A stretch of DNA of 35,095 nt from Myxococcaceae bacterium (GTDB taxonomy: Bacteria > Myxococcota > Myxococcia > Myxococcales > Myxococcaceae): the NCBI GenBank assembly GCA_019694595.1, contig JAIBBQ010000052.1, positions 1-35,095 on the forward strand. Direction: 5' to 3'. Shown in pieces: positions 11,318-19,203 of this stretch. Position 1 is the stretch's first letter; the number at the start of each line of letters is the position of its first letter. Both the position numbers and the translations under genes were made by a program. The notes under the pieces were generated by a model, which saw only the letters and a list, made by a program, of their open reading frames with translations, searched no databases and was not told where the DNA came from.

Positions 11318-12202
11318 TCAGGGCGAGACGACGGGGTTCTTGTCGGTGACCGCGCGCTGGTCGAACCCGTGCAGGTCGAAGCTCACCGCCGCCAGCAGGT
11401 AGACGAAGTGCTGCACCAGCCCGCCGCGGTCGATGGGCATGTCGCGCTCGTAGGCGAGGTGCAGCTCCACCGGCGCCCAGTGAAAGATGAGCTCCGGGGT
11501 GAAGTCGAGCTCGCTGGGCACCACCACGCCCGCGGTGCGATCGGTGAAGAAGCAGGCGTCGAGCCCCAGCGACACCAGGTCGTCGAGCACCGAGACCTCG
11601 GCGTGCAGCCCGTAGCGGAAGAGCGCCAGGCCGGTGTTGTCGGGCCGCGCGGCGTAGGACGGGTTCACCGCGAACACGCCCAGGGTGGCCCAGCCGGACA
11701 CGTCGCCCCCGCGCAGCGCCCCCGCGAGGCCGTCGACGTGATCGGCGAGCGAGACCATGTAGCGGGCACGCGCGTCGACGTAGGTCTGGGTGAAGGTGCC
11801 GGTGTCGACCGGGCGGTCGTGCTCCACGCGCACGCCGGCTTCCAGATCGCCGGGGCCGACGCGGTTGGTGGAAGTGAGCCCCCCGATGACGTCGAACTCG
11901 CTGGGCGCCAGCACCAGCGCGCCGGGGCGGTCGCGGTCGGTGAAGAGGTTCAGGTCGATGGGGATCGACAGCTTGGGCCCCAGGATGTCCACGTCGACGT
12001 GGGTCGCGTAGCGCATCAGCGCGTGGCCGCTGTTGTCGGGCCGGGCGCCGTAGGTGGGGTTGAAGACCGCCACCCCCATGAGCACCGAGGCGCTGACGTT
12101 GAAGGCGGTGTCGTCGGCGTCGGCGCCGTCGCGCTTGCCCTGCTTGTCGAGGGCGAGCGCGGGGACCGCGACCAAGAGGGCGAGCAAGGCGAGGTGCTTC
12201 AC
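11318..12202 (-). CDS. Secreted protein with two homologous halves, unknown function
   Basis: This 294-aa protein uses GTG at 12202, which begins a clear signal peptide (VKHLALLALLVAVPALA|LDKQG). No SD is visible, but a TACAGT box lies 8 nt upstream. The mature chain carries an internal duplication: GVAVFNPTYGARPDNSGHALMR in the first half corresponds to GVFAVNPSYAARPDNTGLALFR in the second, and each is followed by a related strand-rich stretch with LFTDRDRPGALVLAPSEFDV or FFTDRTAGVVVPSELDF. Alternating hydrophobic strands suggest a beta-barrel or exported beta-domain, 12 or more strands if the duplication is symmetric. The C-terminus (VVSP) is not a typical BAM signal. It diverges from the PEGA operon across 34 bp and may be expressed with it. 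Confidence 0.8.
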   Translation of the reverse strand: MKHLALLALLVAVPALALDKQGKRDGADADDTAFNVSASVLMGVAVFNPTYGARPDNSGHALMRYATHVDVDILGPKLSIPIDLNLFTDRDRPGALVLAPSEFDVIGGLTSTNRVGPGDLEAGVRVEHDRPVDTGTFTQTYVDARARYMVSLADHVDGLAGALRGGDVSGWATLGVFAVNPSYAARPDNTGLALFRYGLHAEVSVLDDLVSLGLDACFFTDRTAGVVVPSELDFTPELIFHWAPVELHLAYERDMPIDRGGLVQHFVYLLAAVSFDLHGFDQRAVTDKNPVVSP

Positions 12203-12210
12203 GCGCGGGC

Positions 12211-12216
12211 ACTGTA
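12211..12216 (-). promoter_or_regulatory. Putative -10 box (TACAGT) of the duplicated secreted-protein gene
   Basis: The minus-strand TACAGT lies 8 nt before GTG 12202. No SD fits in this leader. The facing gene has its own box at 12224-12229, so two promoters would be packed back to back in a 34-bp gap. Confidence 0.35.
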
Positions 12217-12223
12217 CGTGGAC

Positions 12224-12229
12224 TAGGCT
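12224..12229 (+). promoter_or_regulatory. Putative -10 box (TAGGCT) of the first PEGA gene
   Basis: A plus-strand TANNNT box lies 7 nt before GTG 12237, consistent with leaderless initiation. No -35 consensus is seen. Confidence 0.3.
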
Positions 12230-12236
12230 TTCCGTC

Positions 12237-13400
12237 GTGACCTTCCTGCTCCTGGCGGTGCTCGGCGCGACGCCGCCGGCCGCTCCGTCACCCGGCCCGA
12301 TCGCGGTGGTGACCCGGGCCAAGACGCCCGCCTCCGAGGTGGCGGCCGCCTCGCTCGAGGCCGAGCTCACCGCGGCGCTGGAGGCCCAGGGGCTCACCGT
12401 GGTCGCGGTCGGCGAGCGCTTCCCTGCCCCGGCGCCCGACGGGACCGCGGCGGCGAAGGCGCTGCAGACGGGCAAGGACGCGTACGACAACCTCGACTTC
12501 GACGCGGCGGTGACGGCGCTGTCCGACGCCGCCTCGCAGTGGACCAAGGCGCCCGCCAGCGCCCCGCCCGCGCAGCTCGCCGAGGCCTTTCTGCTCCTCG
12601 GCGCGGCGCGCCTGCAGGCCGGCGCCAAGGCCGACGCCGTCGCCGACTTGACCCGGGCGCAGGAGCTCGAGCCCGCGCTCGCCCCCGACTGGCGGCTCTA
12701 CGGCGCCGACGTGAAGAAGGTCTTCGACGACGTGCGCAAGTCGCTCGCCGCGCGGCCTTTGGTGAAGGTGCAGCTGGTCTCGAGCCCTCCGGGGGCGACG
12801 GTCAAGGAGCGCGGCGCGGCGCTGGGGGTGACACCCTGCGAGGTCTCGCTCCCGCAAGGCCGCCACCTGCTGGTCTTCACCCGCCCTGGGCATTCGCCCG
12901 GCGGCGTGCTGCAGGAGCTCAAGGGCGGCGAGCTCACGGTGACCTTGAGCCCCGCGCCCGCCTACCAGAAGGCCCGGGACCTCGCGGCGCGGGCGGTGAC
13001 GGCGGAGGCGTTCGCCGCCCCGACGCTGTCCCCGGCCGCGGCCGAGCTGGGCCAGGCCTACGGCGCCCAGGTGGTGGTGGCGGCGGTGGTCGACGGCCCG
13101 GGCGCTGCGCTCCAGGCCTGGAACGCAGGCTCCAGGGCCCGGCTGACCGACGTCTCCCTGGCGGGCCTGGGCCCGGAGGCGGCCCGGGGGGCAGCGGGCA
13201 AAGTGGCGTCGTGGATGAAGAATTCCCTGGTGGCGCGCGTCGACGACGGTACGAAACCGGACGCGCCCACCCCGGTGTTCAAGCAGTGGTGGTTCTGGAC
13301 GGGCGTGGGGGTGGTCGCCGCCGGGGCGGCCGTCACCGCGGTGGCCGTGGCCGTACCCAAGGGGCCCAAGGTGCCCATCGTGGTCCTGACTTCGCCGTGA
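12237..13400 (+). CDS. PEGA-domain exported protein with C-terminal membrane anchor
   Basis: This 387-aa protein starts at GTG 12237, the codon that opens a short signal/anchor sequence (VTFLLLAVLGATPPAA); farther upstream the frame runs antisense through the divergent gene. Residues 20-65 form a small alpha/beta segment (IAVVTRAKTPASEV...LTVVAVGE). TPR-like helices follow at about 70-170 (LLLGAARLQAGAKADAVADLTRAQEL). A PEGA domain spans about 176-238 (VKVQLVSSPPGATV...GVTPCEVSLPQGRHLLVFTRPGH). The chain ends with a hydrophobic segment (WWFWTGVGVVAAGAAV..., about 351-374), probably a single membrane helix. PEGA domains occur in extracytoplasmic bacterial proteins and are thought to bind surface layers or other proteins; the role here is unknown. 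It is the first gene of an apparent operon with the next PEGA paralogue and the SppA fusion. Confidence 0.82.
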   Translation: MTFLLLAVLGATPPAAPSPGPIAVVTRAKTPASEVAAASLEAELTAALEAQGLTVVAVGERFPAPAPDGTAAAKALQTGKDAYDNLDFDAAVTALSDAASQWTKAPASAPPAQLAEAFLLLGAARLQAGAKADAVADLTRAQELEPALAPDWRLYGADVKKVFDDVRKSLAARPLVKVQLVSSPPGATVKERGAALGVTPCEVSLPQGRHLLVFTRPGHSPGGVLQELKGGELTVTLSPAPAYQKARDLAARAVTAEAFAAPTLSPAAAELGQAYGAQVVVAAVVDGPGAALQAWNAGSRARLTDVSLAGLGPEAARGAAGKVASWMKNSLVARVDDGTKPDAPTPVFKQWWFWTGVGVVAAGAAVTAVAVAVPKGPKVPIVVLTSP

Positions 13401-13405
13401 GGGTC

Positions 13406-13411
13406 TACACT
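13406..13411 (+). promoter_or_regulatory. Putative -10 box (TACACT) of the second PEGA gene
   Basis: TACACT lies 9 nt before ATG 13421, in the 20-nt gap behind the first PEGA gene. The longer string CTACACTGTG also occurs before the SpoIIM-like gene on the minus strand. No SD is present ahead of this ATG. Confidence 0.35.
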
Positions 13412-13420
13412 GTGGCCTCC

Positions 13421-14638
13421 ATGTTCCGACGCGCGTTCCTGCTCGCCGTAGTGCCCACGCTGGTGTGGGCGGCTCCTCCTCCCACTGCCCGGCGCATCAG
13501 CGTGCTCCTGGTGCCGATGGACCGCGGCGCCGAGGCGCAGCAGGTGAAGCTGGAGCGGTACATCACCGACGCGCTCGCCGAGTTCCAGGGCCTCACGGTG
13601 AAGCCGACCAGCGACCTGTTCGGCCTGCCGCCCGACGACGAGGCCGAGGCGTCGTTCAAGCGCGCGGAGACCGGCTTCAAGGAGAGCAAGGACGCCTTCG
13701 ACGGCAAGAACTTCGAGGACGCCGAGCGGAAGCTGCGGGCGACCATCAAGGAATACGGGCGCGCGGCGGCGGCGATCCACAAGTGCGCTCACCTCTGCGA
13801 CGCGGTGGCGATGTACGCCGCCTCGCTGCAGGCGCGCGGCGATCTGGAAGAAGCGAAGATCGCCCTGCTCGACCTGCTGGCGCTGGGGCCGACGTACGAG
13901 CTCGATCGCAAGAAGTTCCCCCAGGAGTTCATCTCCCTGCGCACCCAGGTGGCGACCAGCCGCAACGCCCAGCTGCGCGGCAACGTGAACGTGAAGTCGA
14001 AGCCCGCGGGCGCCGCGGTGCTGCTCGACGGCGATCTCATGGGCTACACGCCGATGAGCCTGCAGACGCTGGCCGTGGGCAAGCACGTGGTGCGGCTCGA
14101 GCGCCCGGGCTTCAAGCAGTGGGGCGCGGTGGTGGAGGTGACGCCGGAAGACTCCGAGCTCACCCCCGAGCTCGTCGCCACCCCCGGCTACAAGGCCTAC
14201 GACACGGTGATGGACAAGCTGGCCGCGGAGTCGGCGAAGGACAAGGGCGGGCAGACGATGACCTCGCTCGGCAAGTCGCTGGGCATCGACCGGGCCATCG
14301 TCGGGGTGGTGAAGGAGCTCGACGACAGCGGCAAGACCGAGCTGTCGCTCAGCGTGTTCGACCTGCGCTCGGGCGCGCGCCAGGCGAACAAGCGCAGCAC
14401 CTTCCAGGGCGACGAGTTCGGCCAGCTCAAGAGCGAGCTGGGCCGGGTGGTGAACCAGCTGATGATCACCGCGGAAGGCGGCGGCGAGACGGTGTCCAAG
14501 GGCGGCGACCCGCTCAAGGGCAAGCACGGCACCGAGGACTGGAACGAAGAGGACAAGGGCGGCTCGCGCACCCAGAAGGAAAAGAAGAAGAAGAAGGGCG
14601 ACCCGCTCGATGGCGTGAACGGCACCGAGGACTGGTAA
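13421..14638 (+). CDS. PEGA-domain exported protein, paralogue of upstream gene
   Basis: This 405-aa protein begins with the signal peptide MFRRAFLLAVVPTLVWA|APPP. Its architecture repeats that of the upstream gene: alpha/beta segment (ISVLLVPMDRGAE..., 26-65), TPR-like helices (about 75-175), and PEGA domain (187-245; VKSKPAGAAVLLDGDLMGYTPMSLQTLAVGKHVVRLERPGF). A C-terminal alpha/beta domain follows (about 255-360; SLGKSLGIDRAIVGVV...LSLSVFDLRSGAR). Unlike the paralogue it has no terminal membrane helix. Instead the tail is charged and contains two copies of GDPLxGxxGTEDW separated by a Lys run (KEKKKKK), the second copy forming the very C-terminus. It lies 20 nt after the first PEGA gene and 12 nt before the SppA fusion. 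A periplasmic envelope role is inferred; the tail motif may be a docking tag. Confidence 0.85.
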   Translation: MFRRAFLLAVVPTLVWAAPPPTARRISVLLVPMDRGAEAQQVKLERYITDALAEFQGLTVKPTSDLFGLPPDDEAEASFKRAETGFKESKDAFDGKNFEDAERKLRATIKEYGRAAAAIHKCAHLCDAVAMYAASLQARGDLEEAKIALLDLLALGPTYELDRKKFPQEFISLRTQVATSRNAQLRGNVNVKSKPAGAAVLLDGDLMGYTPMSLQTLAVGKHVVRLERPGFKQWGAVVEVTPEDSELTPELVATPGYKAYDTVMDKLAAESAKDKGGQTMTSLGKSLGIDRAIVGVVKELDDSGKTELSLSVFDLRSGARQANKRSTFQGDEFGQLKSELGRVVNQLMITAEGGGETVSKGGDPLKGKHGTEDWNEEDKGGSRTQKEKKKKKGDPLDGVNGTEDW

Positions 14639-14650
14639 GAGCGTGCGCCC

Positions 14651-17122
14651 ATGGCGCGCGCGACCCTGTTCGCTTCCTTCCTGATCACCTCCACCGCGCT
14701 GGCGCAGGTCGCCTCGGTGGAGCATGCCGACCCCTCTCGCGGGCTGACGCTGCTCGGCGGCGGCGCCGCGCTGGCCGACGACGCGTCCGCGGGTGCGTGG
14801 AACCCCGCCGGCCTCGCGCGGGTGCACGGCGCGGAGCTGCTCTACGCCCACGAGCGCAGCGTGGCGCGCGACACGCTGGGCGACGGGCTCTACGCGGCGG
14901 TGGCGCCGTTCGACCTGGTGTCGCTGGGGCTGTCGCTGGAGTTCGTCCGCGACGGCAACGGCTCGAACCCCTTCCGCAAGACGACGTTCGCGCTCGCCCT
15001 GGGCAACGAGACGCTGGCGGTGGGCGCGGGGGTGAACGGCTTCGCGGGTGGCCCGCGCGACGGGCTGGTGTCGTTCGACCTCGGCGTGCAGCTGTCGCCG
15101 TGGCGCTTCCTCTCCGCGGGCATCGCGCTGCGCAACGTCGACGCGCCGGAGCGCGGCGGGCTGCGGCTGGCGCGGAGCATCGACTTCGGGCTCGGGGTGC
15201 GCCCGTTCGGCGAGCGGCTGACGGTGAGCGCCGACTTCGCGCTCGACGACCAGCAGGGCCTCGACGGGGCGCGCCTGGCGTACACCGCGCGCGGCGAGCT
15301 GCTGCGCGGGCTGTGGCTCACCGCGGGGTTCAGCCACGGGGTGACCCCGGGCGCGGCGACGTACTTCCAGGCCGGGCTCCAGGTGGACCTGGGGCACGTG
15401 GGCGCGGGCTACGGCTTCTCGTACTCGGCGCGCGGGCCGGGGCACCTCTTCACCGGGCGACTGTCGACCGACGACCACCGCGCGCTGCTGAAGCGGCCGC
15501 AGATCGCGGTGATCTCGCTCGACGGCGTGGGGGAGTCGGGCTCGCAGGGCTCGGTGGCCTCGCTCCTGGGCATTCCCACCGAGGACCGCTACCTGCGGCT
15601 GTGGCGGGCGCTCGAGGCCGCGCGCCGCGACGACCGGCTCGCCGGCGTGGTGCTCAAGGTGGAGACCGCGGGCGTGGGCATGGCGCGCGCCCAGGAGCTG
15701 CGGCAGGCGGTGCTGGCGCTGCGCGCCCAGGGCAAGGTGGTGGTCGCGCTGCTGCTGTCGGCCACCGACGCCGACTACCTGTACGCCTCGGCGGCGGACA
15801 AGGTGTACGCGGTGCCCGAGGCGATGCTGCAGCTCGACGGGCTGCAGGCGAGCGCGCTCTTCTTCGGCGACGCGGCGGCGAAGCTCGGGGTGGCGGTCGA
15901 CGTGGCGCGGGTGGGCGCGTACAAGAACTCGCCCGACCAGTTCACCCGCTCGTCGATGAGCGAGGAGCAGAAGGAAGCGCTCAACGCGCTGCTCGACGCG
16001 CAGGTGAAGGTGGCGCAGGAAGCGGCGAGCGAGTCGCGCCAGCTCGGCGCCGAGCAGTGGCAGGCGGCGCTCGACCAGGGGCTCAAGTCGGTGAAGAAGT
16101 GCCAGGCGCTGGGGCTCATCGACGGCGTGGTGAGCGCCTCCCAGCTCGACGAGCAGCTGCGCGAGCTGGTGCCCGGGGCGCAGGTGAACCCGCAGTACTC
16201 GCCGTTCGGCGACCACAGCACGCGCTGGGCGTCGCGGCCGAAGATCGCCATCGTGCCGGTGCTGGGCACCATCTCCGGGGGCAGCGATTCCGCCGACCCG
16301 CTGGGCCTGATGGCGAGCGCGGGCGCAGAGACCTTCATCCGTTCGCTGGACGCGGCGGTGGCGGACCCCGACGTGAAGGCGATCGTGCTGCGGGTGGACT
16401 CGCCGGGCGGCGACGGGCTCGCGTCGGACCTGATGTACCGGGCGGTGCTGGAGGCGCGGAAGCGCAAGCCGGTGATCGCCTCCATGGGCGACGTGGCGGC
16501 CTCGGGCGGCTACTACGTGGCGATGGGCGCGGAGCAGATCTTCGCTCAGCGCGCGACGGTGACCGGCAGCATCGGCGTGTTCGTCATCAAGCCGGGGCTC
16601 AAGCCGCTCGCGGAGTCGCTCGGGGTGCACCAGGAGGTGCTGCGGCGCGCGGCGCTGTCGGGCAGCTTCGAGTTCTTCGAGCCGTGGAGCGACGCCCAGC
16701 GCACCGCGATGCAGGCGTGGGTCGAGGACTTCTACGACACGTTCATCACCGAGGCCGCCGCGAGCCGCAAGCGCACCAAGGAGCAGATCGACGCGGTGGC
16801 CCGCGGCCGGGTGTGGAGCGGCGCCGACGCGCAGGCCAAGGGCCTGGTCGACACCCTGGGCGGCCTCACCGAGGCGCTGGAGGCCGCGCGCGCGCGCGCC
16901 GAGCTGGGCACCGACGCGGAGGTGGTGATCGCCCACCCGTCTGGCGGGCTGCTGGGCGCGGCGCTCGGCGGCGGGCTGCTCGCGGAGGTGCTGGAGAAGA
17001 CCGCCGCCCCGGGCACTCCCAGCCCCGCCGCCCAGCGGCTGCTGCGCGCGGTGGCGCCCTCGCTGCCGGGCATCGACGGCCGCGCCCAGGCGCGGATGGA
17101 AGACGACATCCAGATCCGGTGA
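14651..17122 (+). CDS. sppA: SppA-type (S49) protease fused to a porin-like N-terminal domain
   Basis: This 823-aa protein has a signal peptide (MARATLFASFLITSTALA|QV). Residues about 28-270 look like an outer-membrane barrel of the FadL/PorV type: GGGAALADDASAGAWNPAGLA (residues 36-56) is the typical N-terminal signature, followed by many short amphipathic strands (LSLGLSLEF, FALALGN, LTVSADFAL). Residues about 283-770 are a complete tandem S49 peptidase: KRPQIAVISLDG opens the first half, Lys425 (VGAYKNSPDQF) matches the catalytic lysine, and Ser618 (GDVAASGGYYVAM) matches the nucleophile of E. coli SppA. Ordinary SppA is an inner-membrane enzyme that degrades signal peptides; here a barrel would place the protease at the outer membrane facing the periplasm. 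It is the last gene of the PEGA operon. Both catalytic residues are present. The barrel assignment is inference from sequence pattern. Confidence 0.87.
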   Translation: MARATLFASFLITSTALAQVASVEHADPSRGLTLLGGGAALADDASAGAWNPAGLARVHGAELLYAHERSVARDTLGDGLYAAVAPFDLVSLGLSLEFVRDGNGSNPFRKTTFALALGNETLAVGAGVNGFAGGPRDGLVSFDLGVQLSPWRFLSAGIALRNVDAPERGGLRLARSIDFGLGVRPFGERLTVSADFALDDQQGLDGARLAYTARGELLRGLWLTAGFSHGVTPGAATYFQAGLQVDLGHVGAGYGFSYSARGPGHLFTGRLSTDDHRALLKRPQIAVISLDGVGESGSQGSVASLLGIPTEDRYLRLWRALEAARRDDRLAGVVLKVETAGVGMARAQELRQAVLALRAQGKVVVALLLSATDADYLYASAADKVYAVPEAMLQLDGLQASALFFGDAAAKLGVAVDVARVGAYKNSPDQFTRSSMSEEQKEALNALLDAQVKVAQEAASESRQLGAEQWQAALDQGLKSVKKCQALGLIDGVVSASQLDEQLRELVPGAQVNPQYSPFGDHSTRWASRPKIAIVPVLGTISGGSDSADPLGLMASAGAETFIRSLDAAVADPDVKAIVLRVDSPGGDGLASDLMYRAVLEARKRKPVIASMGDVAASGGYYVAMGAEQIFAQRATVTGSIGVFVIKPGLKPLAESLGVHQEVLRRAALSGSFEFFEPWSDAQRTAMQAWVEDFYDTFITEAAASRKRTKEQIDAVARGRVWSGADAQAKGLVDTLGGLTEALEAARARAELGTDAEVVIAHPSGGLLGAALGGGLLAEVLEKTAAPGTPSPAAQRLLRAVAPSLPGIDGRAQARMEDDIQIR

Positions 17123-17171
17123 GGTAACCGGCTGATTCGGCGTCGTTTTTCTCGAAAGCAACTTGGTGGTT

Positions 17172-17196
17172 GGTTTCCCGACAATGTAGGGAAACC
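17172..17196. promoter_or_regulatory. Perfect inverted repeat upstream of the desaturase operon
   Basis: GGTTTCCC and GGGAAACC form a perfect 8-bp inverted repeat with a 9-nt spacer (GACAATGTA), ending 14 nt before GTG 17211 and 3 nt before the SD GGGGAG (17200-17205). No T-run follows, so a terminator of the SppA gene is less likely than an operator or an RNA hairpin close to the ribosome site. The spacing resembles TetR-type operators. The rest of the 88-nt gap shows a T-run (17146-17150) without a proper stem before it. Confidence 0.55.
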
Positions 17197-17210
17197 TTCG
17201 GGGAGCCACC

Positions 17211-18035
17211 GTGACCGCCACGACGTCCTGGATGTACCGACTCGAGCGCCGCCATTCCATCTGGGCGAGCCGCGTGGTGATCCTGTTGGTGGTCTCGCTC
17301 GCGCTCTGGAGCTACTTCTGGAAGCCGCTCGGGCTGCTGGCGATCCTCGGGGATCTGCTGCTGCGGCCGTACCTGCACTTCGTGGCCGGCGCCATCGCGC
17401 ACGAGGGGACCCACGGCCACCTGGGCAACAGCAAGGCCGCGAACTCGTGGTGGGGCCGCCTCGCGCTGGTGCCCACGGGCTGCGCGTGGATCACCTTCGC
17501 CAAGACGCACCACGCGCACCACGCGCACACCAACGTCGAAGGTGACGACCCCGACGCGTTTCTGCACAGCAGCAAGAAGTGGCAGCTCCCGCTCCGGGTG
17601 CTGGCGATGCCGCACCGCTGGTTCCACTGGCTCTACGTGCGCGGCAAGGTCACGCGCGCGGTGGCGGTGGAGTACGTGCTCACGTACGTGGCGTACGTCG
17701 CCATCTACGGCGGCATCGCGGCGGTGGTCGGTCCGGCGCGGGTGCTCTACGGCCTCTTGACGGCCGCCTTCATCCACTCGTTCCTGCTCTGGGTGCCCTT
17801 CGCCATGAAGACGCACGAGGGCTACCGCACGGGCGCGCACGAGGAGCGCTCGCACAACTATTACGGCTACCTCCCCTTCTTCTTTTCCTTCAGCCTTTCG
17901 CTGCACCGGGTGCACCACCTGAAGCCGAAGCTGAGCTGGCTGGAGATGCTGCGGTACGTCGAGCCGGGCACGCTCTGGCAGAGCCTCACCTTCCGCCGGG
18001 ACGTGGGTCGCTTCGATGCGGGCGTCACTGGCTGA
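17211..18035 (+). CDS. Membrane fatty-acid desaturase / hydroxylase family protein
   Basis: This 274-aa protein starts at GTG 17211 after GGGGAG. It has the three histidine boxes of membrane di-iron desaturases: HEGTH (64-68), HHAHH (100-104, HxxHH) and HRVHH (232-236, HxxHH). Hydrophobic stretches at about 22-60, 154-200 and 219-231 would make about four membrane helices, with the boxes on the cytoplasmic face. The family uses O2 and an electron donor to desaturate or hydroxylate acyl chains, carotenoids or related lipids; the substrate cannot be read from sequence. No fused cytochrome b5 or ferredoxin domain is present. The 3' end overlaps the start of the next gene by 20 nt, so the two are translationally coupled. 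The regulator is unknown; the upstream inverted repeat is the likely control site. Confidence 0.88.
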   Translation: MTATTSWMYRLERRHSIWASRVVILLVVSLALWSYFWKPLGLLAILGDLLLRPYLHFVAGAIAHEGTHGHLGNSKAANSWWGRLALVPTGCAWITFAKTHHAHHAHTNVEGDDPDAFLHSSKKWQLPLRVLAMPHRWFHWLYVRGKVTRAVAVEYVLTYVAYVAIYGGIAAVVGPARVLYGLLTAAFIHSFLLWVPFAMKTHEGYRTGAHEERSHNYYGYLPFFFSFSLSLHRVHHLKPKLSWLEMLRYVEPGTLWQSLTFRRDVGRFDAGVTG

Positions 18036-19203
18036 CCTCGCCTTCGCGGCGGTCGACGGCGCGACCTCGCCGGCCGACGTCGCGGTGGTGCTGAACTTCG
18101 CCGAGGGCTGCGGGCTGAGCCCCGAGCAGCTCGAGGCCGGCGCGGCGCGGGCCAACGCGGCCTACCCCCGCGCGACCCAGCGGCTCGTCGGGAGCCGGTG
18201 GCGCGACGGCGAGGCGGCCCCGCGGCGGCTCCAGGTGGCGGAGGCGGCCCAGGGCGCGCTCGAGGCATGCATCGCGCAGTTCCTCGCGGAACCCTTCCGG
18301 CTGAGCGACGGGGGCGCCCCGCCGCAGCTGCTGGTGCGGTCAGGCGCCGCCGAGCACCTGGTGACCCGCCTGCACCACGCCCAGGCGGACATGCAGAGCA
18401 TCTTCCTCTGGCTGCGCGCGCAGCTCGAAGCCCAGGCCGCGCCCGCGGCGCTGACGCTGCGGGAGCACCCGCGCCCGGCGCGCCGCAGCGTGCACGCTCC
18501 GGCCGGCCCGTCGTCGCGGCTCGCGGGCGGCGACGTCACGCGCAGCACCGGCGTGCGAGCCTGGGCGCTGCGCTCCTGGCCGGAGCGGACGACGCCCGAC
18601 GGCTTCACCTGGAACGATCTGCTGGCGGCGATCGCGCTCACCGCGGTGGAGCGCTGGAACGCCGCGCGCGGCGGCGGCGCCGAGGTCGGCCTGTGGATGC
18701 CGGTGGGCGCGCGGGTCGATCACTTCGCGGGCTTCGGCAACGGCTCGGGCCGCATCCGGGTGTACGCGAAGCCGTTCACCACCTTCGCCGCGCGCGCCAG
18801 GGCGGTGCGGGAGCAGCTCACCTGGAGCCGCGAGCATGGCGAGTGGGCGACGCCCCGGTGGGCCGAGCGCCTGCTCCTGCTGCCGTCGCCCTGGGTGCGG
18901 TGGATCCTGCGGCGGCAGGCGAGCTCGCCCGGCGTGGACATGGGCACCACGCTCTTCACCCACCTCCAGCGGCTGGTGCCCCGCGGGGCGCCGGAGCCAC
19001 TGCCCGCGGTGAGCTCGGTCGCGCTGATCTCCCACCTGCTGCCGGCGCACCCCATCTCGATGTCGGCGATGGGACTGCGCGGCACCACCCACCTCACCTT
19101 CACCTGGGACGCGGGCCGCTTCAGCCCCGACGAGGCGCGCGCGTTCATCGAGGGCTTCGAGGCCACCCGGGACCAAGCGTTCGCCGAGCTCGACCATGCG
19201 TGA
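18016..19203 (+). CDS. Condensation-domain-like acyltransferase (HHxxxD)
   Basis: This 395-aa protein is built like the CoA-dependent acyltransferase / condensation superfamily (NRPS condensation, wax-ester synthase and PapA-type proteins). The key motif is HLVTRLHHAQADMQS, with H120-H121-x3-D125; His121 would be the catalytic base. The Gly usual after Asp is replaced by Met. Later parts fit the family: NDLLAAIALTAVERWN (helix lining the second half), LWMPVGARVDHFAGFGNGSG (counterpart of the N/DFGW-type region) and LISHLLPAHPISMSAMG near the end. It would join an acyl group to an amine or alcohol acceptor. It is a single free-standing domain without carrier-protein or adenylation modules, and its partner adenylating enzyme may be the GH3 protein immediately downstream (8-nt overlap). 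Substrates are unknown, and the departure from HHxxxDG makes activity uncertain. Confidence 0.72.
   Translation: MRASLADLAFAAVDGATSPADVAVVLNFAEGCGLSPEQLEAGAARANAAYPRATQRLVGSRWRDGEAAPRRLQVAEAAQGALEACIAQFLAEPFRLSDGGAPPQLLVRSGAAEHLVTRLHHAQADMQSIFLWLRAQLEAQAAPAALTLREHPRPARRSVHAPAGPSSRLAGGDVTRSTGVRAWALRSWPERTTPDGFTWNDLLAAIALTAVERWNAARGGGAEVGLWMPVGARVDHFAGFGNGSGRIRVYAKPFTTFAARARAVREQLTWSREHGEWATPRWAERLLLLPSPWVRWILRRQASSPGVDMGTTLFTHLQRLVPRGAPEPLPAVSSVALISHLLPAHPISMSAMGLRGTTHLTFTWDAGRFSPDEARAFIEGFEATRDQAFAELDHA

Noticed and set aside
17128-17150. T-run behind the SppA gene as an intrinsic terminator
   Set aside because: Only a 3-bp CCG/CGG stem can be formed immediately before the TTTTT.
13058-17260. 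A 1400-codon open frame on the minus strand opposite the PEGA/SppA genes
   Set aside because: It is rich in His, Arg, Ala and Gln, has no domain pattern, and mirrors the third-position GC bias of the plus-strand genes, which have signal peptides and catalytic motifs.
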